Shown here: positions 54,501 to 60,158 of the stretch, one piece after another
How positions within the stretch are numbered: position 1 is the first letter of the stretch
Layout of the letters: each line of letters opens with the position of its first letter
From: Didymodactylos carnosus
Lineage: Eukaryota; Rotifera; Eurotatoria; Philodinida; Philodinidae
NCBI GenBank assembly: GCA_905250885.1
Contig: CAJNOQ010000242.1
Location: 1-60,158, forward strand
Direction of reading: 5' to 3'
Length of the DNA stretch: 60,158 nucleotides
Program-made: the position numbers and the translations under genes
Notes under the pieces: model-generated
Databases searched by the model: none
Told to the model about the DNA's origin: nothing
What the model saw: the letters and a program-made list of their open reading frames with translations, nothing else

Positions 54501-57500
54501 AGACATTGGCAACATTCAAACACCATCAATATCTGAACAAATAGTACCAACAGACATTAACATCAGTCCTATTGATCAGCCTGAATTTAAATTGAGGGGT
54601 CCTGATATTCTATTAGAATCAACTACAAAACCACAATTATTATCAAGCCATGAAGCAAAATACAATTTGAATGATACTCACATTGTTTCCGAGTCACCTG
54701 AAATTAAATTAAAAGATATTCCATCAGTTCCAATTGGTTCAGTTACTACGAATGTTGACTATGATATTCCAAAACATATCAATGAATCAAGTACTGAAAA
54801 ACAGGTAATAAATTGCTTTTATTTTTACTAAAACTTGACGTATTTGCAACATGTGATTTTCTTACTTTCTTCAGGAAACTCACACCCATATCAAAAAGGG
54901 TCCATCATTTGAAATGAAAGCACCTGTGATGGACATACCTGATTTGGATCTAAAAGTGTCATCACTAGATGAAAGTGAAGCCAATTTATCATTTAAAAAA
55001 CATCCACAAGTTTCAGAAGAAAAATTATCCGTTTCTCATAATATACCATCGATACCACATCTGATTGATCAACATCCGCATCAACAAGCACCAACAACGT
55101 CTCGCTCTGATAGTGGTCTTGAACAAATTGTCTCATCTCATATTCATCCATCATTAACATTTGGTACAGATCAATCTTCAACATATGATTTTAGTAATTC
55201 TGTTTCATCTGGTCTTGGTAGTGAAATCATTGATGGTGTTGCACATAAAGGTTATACACTACCGTCTATAAAAACTACCTATGAACATCCAGAAATTCGT
55301 ACCACCGATGGTAAACGATTATCAATACCAACACGTGAAGGCGGTATACATTATGATTTTAATAAAAAGATCACATTAAACGATGATATACATTCAAAAT
55401 TAGTATTTCGACAACAAGAATTAAAAAAATTATTAGAAACAGAAATTAGTTCAACAATGGACGATTTTGATGGGAAAAAAGATCATAAACATTTACAAAA
55501 AATTATACAACATTCAATTGATTTAATTAAAGATAAAAAAGTCAGTAGTTATCCCGAATTAAAAACACAATTGATTATGGCACATAAAAATGAAGCTTAC
55601 ATTGTTGATCCAGTTGTTAAAAGTTTATATTTAACAATTGAAAAACATAATTTAGATAATATTGATCGTCCAGAGGTAGCCTTGGCTATCAGAGATGTAA
55701 GTAGCAATTACTGAAATAAGATCCTCTTTTTACTGATTTACACGAGTCTTTTAAAAGAATGAAGAAGATTATTCTAATACACAATCAAAAGTTCAAAATT
55801 TTGCACATTATGTACTAAAAATTTAGAAAAGCTTATAGTACTCATATTTTGTTTTGTATATAGATGGTGAAAGATTCAGCAAAACAAACAATTAATACAA
55901 TTACGCACTTAAATACGGGTACAACAAATAAACCTGAACCAATTCAACAATCTCCACCTAAACAGCAACCCGATACAATACCAAAATTAATTGTCGATTC
56001 AACGAAAGACGCAAGAAAAATCGGAGAAGTAGTATCAAAGTAAGTTTGAATAATTAAAACAATGACATGTTCGATGTTCTTCTCATTTCACACGTTCTTT
56101 AAATTCTTTTACAATGTTGGATCTTTTTGACTTCAAATATTGTGTAACTAGGTTTAGGGTTAATCGTTGTTAAGTCTGTAACATGGCCATGTTCTCAATC
56201 AAAGTTAAAGACAATAAAACATACTTTTTCTACCTACACTCTAGCTAGTTTCATATAAGAATTGTAAAATTTGTTCACTTTTTCTTCTATTATTTAGAGA
56301 TGTTATTCCATCAATTGATGTGGCACCTAGTCAAAGTCAAATATCTGCAACAACAACTTCAACAAAAGAAAAACAAAAATCTCCCATCGAGAAGGATGAT
56401 AAACATGTTGCACCAAAGACCCCCACTGCTGCTTCATCTTGCTTAACGTGCGGTCGTCATCCGAAATCAAAGTCAAGTGCAACAACAACAGCAAATGTTG
56501 TTGATACAAAATCGGCAACAGCTACGGGTGCAAAGCATTCTCTACTAGATGAACGTCGTCATCAGCAGTTAAATGCGTCTAAAAACGAATTAGCCGCAAC
56601 AATTCGTGAACATATCCAATCATCCTCTCCACCGATTAAAAATATGAAAGACCATTCAAAAGATGTTGATAAAATCATTCGTAAAACTTTACAAATACTC
56701 GTATCACCAAAAGTTTATTCCTATGAACAAGTGAGAAATGATTTGAAAACTGAATATAAACAAACATTTTATCTCGTTGATCCTATCGTTGATATTGTTC
56801 GTGATACATTGGAACGTTGTGATATACAAAACATGCAAGATAAAATAAATGTAGATATTCTCGATGCTAACATAAAGCAAACACAAGAATTATATAATCA
56901 AACACATGGACAACAATTGTTATCGACCCAAGAATTAGAATATTTACAACAAAATCAAACTGGTTTCATTAAATCAATTAAGGCTAAAGAAAAAGAAGAG
57001 AAAAAGATTAATAAAAAACAAGAAAAAGAATTACAAAAAATACTTGAACGAACATGTGATATTTTGTCCACACAACAAGTACATACTTGGGATGAAATTC
57101 ATCATCAGTTAAAACGAGAATATCCTAAAACTCATGATCTAGGTAAGTGTTCATTATCGATAGAAATATTTGAAACAACAAGAAGTCTATTTCTCATTTT
57201 GAAATCGTTATTTTTTTGTTATTCTTTTTGTTTTAGATAGTCGAGCGATTGAATTACTTAAATCAGCCCAAATGGATGGTCGACTAAAATTAACAGAGAA
57301 AGCTAGACAAACATTGGTTAAAAATAAATCGTCTATTGTTAGTTCAATTGTTCAACTTTTACTAGATCATAATAAAAATTTATATGAATATTCTCAAATA
57401 GAAAAATTAGTGAATCAAACATTTGATTATTTAGAACAGAATAATCAAAATAAAGAATTTCGTAATTATAATGATTTAAAAGAAAAATTGAAACGTGATC

Positions 57501-58304
57501 ATTCATATAATCATGATGTACTTATTGAACAAATTGTTGATGTTATTGAACAAGCACATGTTACAAGTCAATTTGAAGATATGGATAAAAATGAAGTACA
57601 AACATTAATGAAAGATAGACTACACGGAAACCGTATGTAGATAACTGTGATTGATTATAGTTAAAATTTCTTATTTTTGACTTTTCTTTTTCTTTTTTTT
57701 AAAGCACTTATTTTGAAACAAATTCACGTTCAATTACCACCAAGACAAGGTGCCTATGTGCCTCAAAATCAACAACAACAATCATCCTATTTGAACGATG
57801 TTAGTGGTGATTCTACTCATCCATCGGTGACAAATGGTACAAATAGCCATGCATCACGTCAAATTGCACGAGGATTAAGTTGGCGTGAAGCAAATGAACG
57901 TGCGAGAATATTATTTTATCGTGGTAGACATCCAGCCATACATTATGATGAAAAAACAGCTGGATTCGATGTAAGAATGTTATTGGAAACTCAGACCGGT
58001 GTACAACAAGAGATACCAGTTACAGATGAAGATGTAAGTTTATCTAATATCATGTAGGATATAAAAAAAGTTTAATTGTTCCCTTTAGGTTCATCGTTTA
58101 TTGAATACATGTGGTGTACAATGGGATGGTATCAATGTTGTTTCGTTAATCGATCGTAGTGAAGCTTATGTGAAGGAAGCTGAACGTGATGCACTCAAAT
58201 TAATTAAAGAAAGTGGTACATTAGATCAATTGAAACTCACACAACAACAACAAAAAATTAATGATGAACAACAGACTGTAACATCGTCTACTACAATGTC
58301 ATGA
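33582..58304 (+). CDS. Giant modular scaffold-like protein, 17 exons, 3320 residues
   Basis: Seventeen exons join with every junction in frame and GT-AG, totalling 9963 coding nt. Order of modules: MGCS N terminus (1-4); a charged Thr/Glu/Lys-rich segment with VEEIITTVEEDK in exon 2; a first helical repeat (about 548-617); a globular-looking segment in exons 4-5 (about 715-880); AHNAK/periaxin-like repeats such as LPKLHIKGPDLDIHI and VPKIDIKGPAVDI across exons 7-12; four more helical repeats (about 2596-3135); and a C-terminal domain (about 3180-3310). Six lysine-rich Gly/Cys modules punctuate it. No transmembrane segment, PDZ or enzyme domain is visible. A peripheral plasma-membrane or cortical scaffold is inferred from the lipidation-type N terminus and polybasic Cys modules. 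The ATG has a good context (ACAATATGG) and opens the MGCS motif. I know no named orthologue; resemblance to AHNAK is in repeat style, not proven homology. Confidence 0.93.
33857..36148 (+). other. Intron 1 of the giant gene (2.3 kb)
   Basis: GT-AG, phase 2. It holds a 172-codon minus-strand frame (36058-35540) that reads through repeats and hydrophobic tracts with no recognisable domain; I regard it as probable chance, though it is the longest antisense frame in the window. Confidence 0.7.
37261..37311 (+). repeat. Lys/Gly/Cys module, copy 1
   Basis: KKKAKSGGLCSCASARG at residues 425-441, followed by a second basic run (KKSKLKKK). Matches the G-G-L-C-x-C core with the following Phe replaced by Ala. 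Confidence 0.75.
37633..37842 (+). repeat. Helical repeat R1 of the giant protein
   Basis: Residues about 548-617. CRKISSRIFDLL, then SSWQNLQDQIREEY, then an I-x-P-I-type helix. Aligns by pattern with R2-R5 near the C terminus although it lies 2000 residues earlier. Confidence 0.6.
38027..45429 (+). other. Intron 3 of the giant gene (7.4 kb)
   Basis: GT-AG, phase 1, by far the longest intron. Many GA, TG and TA microsatellites. No additional exon in the host frame was found. A short minus-strand frame is listed separately. Confidence 0.7.
43884..44087 (-). CDS. Hypothetical 67-residue frame nested antisense in intron 3
   Basis: ATG-initiated, hydrophilic and not repeat-driven: MESPSDDNQNNFHVHHNEMN at the start, then KPKKKNVITKWLSNLHG and a basic C terminus. 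No splice partners, no close poly(A) signal, no family. It looks more protein-like than other chance frames in this intron. Confidence 0.25.
   Translation of the reverse strand: MESPSDDNQNNFHVHHNEMNQNLLKPKKKNVITKWLSNLHGSQFIYTNELKPYTISGIKKIGIEKKT
45575..46230 (+). other. Unrecognised globular-looking segment (exons 4-5)
   Basis: Residues about 727-882 have normal amino-acid variety between low-complexity flanks: AEAVAYDYLDLNDFDVV, then KVQRSGETIAELDL, then LSDALERTGDLQF. It looks folded; family unknown. Split by intron 4. Confidence 0.5.
46552..47448 (+). other. Intron 5 of the giant gene
   Basis: 0.9 kb, GT-AG, phase 0. Nothing else recognised in it. Confidence 0.75.
47926..47990 (+). repeat. 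Lys/Gly/Cys module, copy 2
   Basis: KKRKSSGTGGLFACFGSKK, with G1156-G1157-L and one cysteine at 1161; the first cysteine of the core is Phe. Basic on both sides. Confidence 0.75.
48238..49696 (+). other. Intron 6 of the giant gene
   Basis: 1.46 kb, GT-AG, phase 0. Contains short TTTA and TATG microsatellites. Nothing else recognised. Confidence 0.75.
50090..50170 (+). repeat. Lys/Gly/Cys module, copy 3
   Basis: KKEKSSTGGLCASCFGTKAK, cysteines at 1397 and 1400, core spaced by one extra residue (C-x-x-C). Basic on both sides. Confidence 0.75.
51042..52151 (+). other. Intron 8 of the giant gene
   Basis: 1.1 kb, GT-AG, phase 0. Nothing else recognised. Confidence 0.75.
52387..52521 (+). repeat. 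Lys/Gly/Cys module, copy 4 (cysteines lost)
   Basis: A run of about 30 mostly Lys/Glu/Asp residues precedes NGGLFGGFFKGKKSSK (G1790-G1791). Same frame of GGL and aromatic residues with no cysteine, and with the strongest basic run of all copies. Confidence 0.65.
53118..53340. repeat. GC-richer insert inside intron 9
   Basis: About 220 bp of distinctly higher G+C than the surrounding intron, containing CTGACTACGGGCCGGTGGGA and CACATCCGTGCTCTGGCGTC. The motif TCTGTTGAA occurs twice, at about 53201 and 53282. No pol III boxes and no convincing protein frame. A SINE-like or other inserted element is likely. Confidence 0.45.
53781..53910 (+). repeat. 63-bp in-frame tandem repeat in exon 11
   Basis: Two nearly identical 63-bp units (starting at 53781 and 53844) and the start of a third (53907) encode FDIPDVDLNLNK followed by a Pro/Ala linker, 21 residues each. 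The few nucleotide differences indicate recent unequal duplication. Confidence 0.9.
54145..54207 (+). repeat. Lys/Gly/Cys module, copy 5
   Basis: KKAKSGLCSCFGEKAAHK, cysteines at 2182 and 2184. The cleanest C-x-C-F-G version. Confidence 0.75.
55481..57620 (+). repeat. Cluster of four helical repeats R2-R5 of the giant protein
   Basis: R2 (2596-2667) has LQKIIQHSIDLIKDKKVSSY and YIVDPVVKSL; R3 (2844-2919) has VDKIIRKTLQILVSPKVYSY and YLVDPIVDIV; R4 (2966-3040) has LQKILERTCDILSTQQVHTW and a KREYPKTHDL helix; R5 (3056-3135) has IEKLVNQTFDYL and VLIEQIVDVI. The shared pattern is K-I-x-x-x-x-D-I-L, V-x-S-Y/W-x-E-L, L-K-x-E-Y, then V-D-P-I-V. R4 is split by intron 14. Probably three short helices each; no named domain comes to mind. 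Confidence 0.7.
56431..56490 (+). repeat. Lys/Gly/Cys module, copy 6 (divergent)
   Basis: SSCLTCGRHPKSKSS, cysteines at 2774 and 2777. Keeps the Cys pair and downstream basic residues but lacks the GGL start, so membership is less certain. Confidence 0.5.
57850..58250 (+). other. C-terminal domain of the giant protein (unrecognised)
   Basis: Residues about 3188-3300 across exons 16-17. RGLSWREANERARILFYRG, then AGFDVRMLLETQTG, then VHRLLNTCGVQWDG and a final amphipathic helix. Rich in Trp, Arg and Leu, clearly foldable, no family recognised. A Gln/Thr/Ser tail follows to the stop. Confidence 0.5.
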
Positions 58305-60158
58305 TGAACGTTTTGTTTTTGTTTTTATTTTCTACAGATGTTCTAAGCATCTTCTTTATCTAGAAAAATTCTATTCTATTACAGCAGCACAGGTTTTTGC
58401 CGTTTTGTTTGTGTTGTTTTTTTCTCTTTCTTGTTGTTGTTTTTTGTTTTTTTTCTTCTTGTTAGTAATTAATATTATGTGTATTAGTTCAAGCACAACA
58501 GCATTCTAGAAGAAAGAAAAAGAAAGAAGTCCACTTATAGCAGAAAGTATGGTGTGTTTTTAGAGAATGATTTCGTGTCTGGTTTTTTTTCTACATTCTA
58601 TTTTTTTGTTGTTGAACAGTCACACCTGCTAAAGAAAAAATACTAAATGCTCAAGACTAACAACTTGTTTTTTTTCTCGAACAGTGTTTACTCTTTTTGT
58701 TGTTGCTGCTGTTGCCTATTAATTCACGTGGTATCCACGCACACTTTTTTCTGCTTGTGTATACTTTTTTTCTTGGCGTGTCTTGTCCCTCCCTCTCCTT
58801 TTCTATTATATAAATCAGTTTTAGTAGTTGTTATTACTATTCAGATTCTCGTTCACACATGCTGTTGTTTCTTTTTTTAGTTTGTTTGTTTCACACAAGT
58901 TTCACTTTGTCATCTCCTTCTGGAAATTCAGCTGTCAAACACCTCAACATTACTATATGTTTTTTGTTGTGTCACATATTTTTCAGCGTCTCTCTCTTTT
59001 TTTTTGTTTGCACAAATAGTTTTTTTGTTTCTACTTTTTTTGTGTACGTCTCCATCGGATGTATTAGTAACTGAAAATACTATATATACATATACTCATT
59101 ATACAACTACTCTGCATGTGGTGATGAAACACAAAAAACAAAACTTGTGGTTTATTAAAAAAATAAACAAAAATTATAAAAAAAACAATTTGGTTACTGT
59201 ATCGTATATTCTACTAAATTTCAACAGTTCATCGACTGTTAGTAACTAAGCAACATTAATTTTCTTCAATCGACATTTATTGAAAACTAAGCTATTATTT
59301 GTAAACAACATGTTAAAACTGACATCAATGCCTCTTGTTTAAAATACGAAGATGAATAAGCTGACTGACGTTCGCCAGCACTAAAATCGAAGTAGTTAGT
59401 AGAGCGCAGCGCGTACCACACGCACAGTCACTTTAATCACATAAACAGAAGTCATTTTCCTAATAAACCACCCACGTAGGGTATTATCAAACATCTAACT
59501 AAAAAATTTTCAAAATATCAGTATCATACAAGAAATACGTTATGTAAAAATAGTTCTTTCGCGTGTTACAGGCGTTTAAAAGAAAGTCGGTTTTCACCTT
59601 TTCTTGTAAAAATTATAAAATTATCCGAAAGAAACAAAAAATGACATGTAACTTGTAGCAATTTTATTAAAAAGTGACTCTCCATGGACCCCAGTCTCTC
59701 CTCAAAAGTGATTCTAACTGGAAACCGATTTGTCAACACTTGTGTTCAAAATGTTCCACCCGCCTCTCTTTATATTGCACATATTCGAAAACTCCAAATA
59801 TTTATCTTCCACGTTTGTTAATTACAATCATGAGCTTTTCATTTAAACAGAGATCAACTTGCGCGAACAAAGTGGCTATGAGTGTGATACGTATTCCACG
59901 GAACAACTGTCAACAAACTATGTTAAACTGCTCTTCGTAGCAGGAAGATTGTGCAATTTAATAGGAAAACTGATGCTAAAACTGCATCAACAGTAAGTCT
60001 GTTTTATTTGATATACGTAAGGAAAGACAGCTCATTCCATCCGTTCAATACTAAACGTTAAATGAGTGAATACATTCTTTTCATACCATAATTAGATTGT
60101 ACACATAAATGTTGTCACCATGGACGTTAACGAGAAAACACTGTCAACGCAGACAAAA
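58305..60158. other. 3' flank of the giant gene and window edge
   Basis: T-rich 3' untranslated sequence runs from the stop codon to beyond 59 kb. From about 59340 the sequence is less A+T-biased (GAGCGCAGCGCGTACC near 59402). An 88-codon plus-strand frame at 59674-59940 lacks an ATG start and any recognisable domain. An ATG at 59971 leads in 20 nt to a good GTAAGT donor, so another gene may begin here, but this cannot be decided within the window. Confidence 0.4.
59162..59167 (+). terminator. Candidate AATAAA poly(A) signal of the giant gene
   Basis: AATAAA about 860 nt after the stop codon, within A-rich sequence. No closer canonical signal was found, but variant signals cannot be excluded. 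Confidence 0.25.

Larger units (their letters stand above)
33582..58304 (+). other. Exon map of the giant gene
   Basis: Exons (end phase in brackets): 1 33582-33856 (2); 2 36149-37029 (1); 3 37148-38026 (1); 4 45430-45946 (2); 5 46137-46551 (0); 6 47449-48237 (0); 7 49697-50473 (0); 8 50529-51041 (0); 9 52152-52997 (0); 10 53378-53545 (0); 11 53686-54804 (0); 12 54875-55696 (0); 13 55864-56039 (2); 14 56298-57142 (1); 15 57237-57632 (1); 16 57705-58033 (0); 17 58089-58304 with TGA. Introns range from 55 bp to 7403 bp. Residue ends by exon: 91, 385, 678, 850, 989, 1252, 1511, 1682, 1964, 2020, 2393, 2667, 2725, 3007, 3139, 3249, 3320. Joins were made by hand from frame and consensus; small alternative exons in the long introns cannot be excluded. 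Confidence 0.88.

Noticed and set aside
1..60158. CRISPR arrays, operons, ribosome binding sites, rRNA genes, phage features
   Set aside because: None seen. Introns and poly(A) signals mark the window as eukaryotic, so bacterial-type features were not pursued.

Overview
This is a eukaryotic, almost certainly metazoan, nuclear window. It is strongly A+T-rich by eye, full of microsatellites, and its genes are split by GT-AG introns that are either very short (53 to 120 bp) or kilobases long. The standard code is used. Short introns, an Athena/Penelope-type reverse transcriptase relic and many small non-autonomous DNA elements make a bdelloid rotifer (Rotaria/Adineta type) my best guess. That is an inference, not something the sequence proves.

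Layout. (1) 1-5.4 kb: the end of a piggyBac-like element at the window edge, a complete three-exon TPPP/p25-alpha gene (+, 1979-2899), then a decayed Penelope-like reverse transcriptase (-, 3996-5168) split by a palindrome-rich insertion, and a Tc1-like miniature element. (2) 5.8-7.1 kb: a spliced multi-pass membrane protein of unknown family (-). (3) 7.1-33.5 kb: a long gene-poor stretch whose only gene I can firmly support is a four-exon stefin/cystatin (-, 19847-20391) whose exons are too short to stand out as open frames. The stretch also carries three long foldback elements, a clean TTAA-flanked piggyBac-type MITE, an 84-nt near-perfect hairpin and many microsatellites. (4) 33.6-58.3 kb: one very large gene (+, 17 exons, all junctions in frame, predicted 3320 residues). 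(5) 58.3-60.2 kb: its 3' flank and the window edge.

The large gene is the exciting object. Its product starts MGCS (myristoylation plus palmitoylation type). It carries six spaced copies of a lysine-rich module around G-G-L-C-x-C-F-G (four copies keep the GGL core with at least one Cys, one has lost its Cys, one is a divergent Cys pair). Its middle has AHNAK/periaxin-like LPKxDIKGPxVDI repeats on exons that are all phase 0-0. It has five copies of an approximately 75-residue helical repeat, one early and four clustered near the C terminus, and it ends in a compact domain I do not recognise. I read it as a membrane-lining scaffold with many attachment points. The domain content is seen directly; the membrane role is inference.

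The genes do not form a visible pathway. TPPP (microtubule bundling), the stefin (cytosolic cysteine-protease inhibitor) and the scaffold-like giant are independent transcription units.
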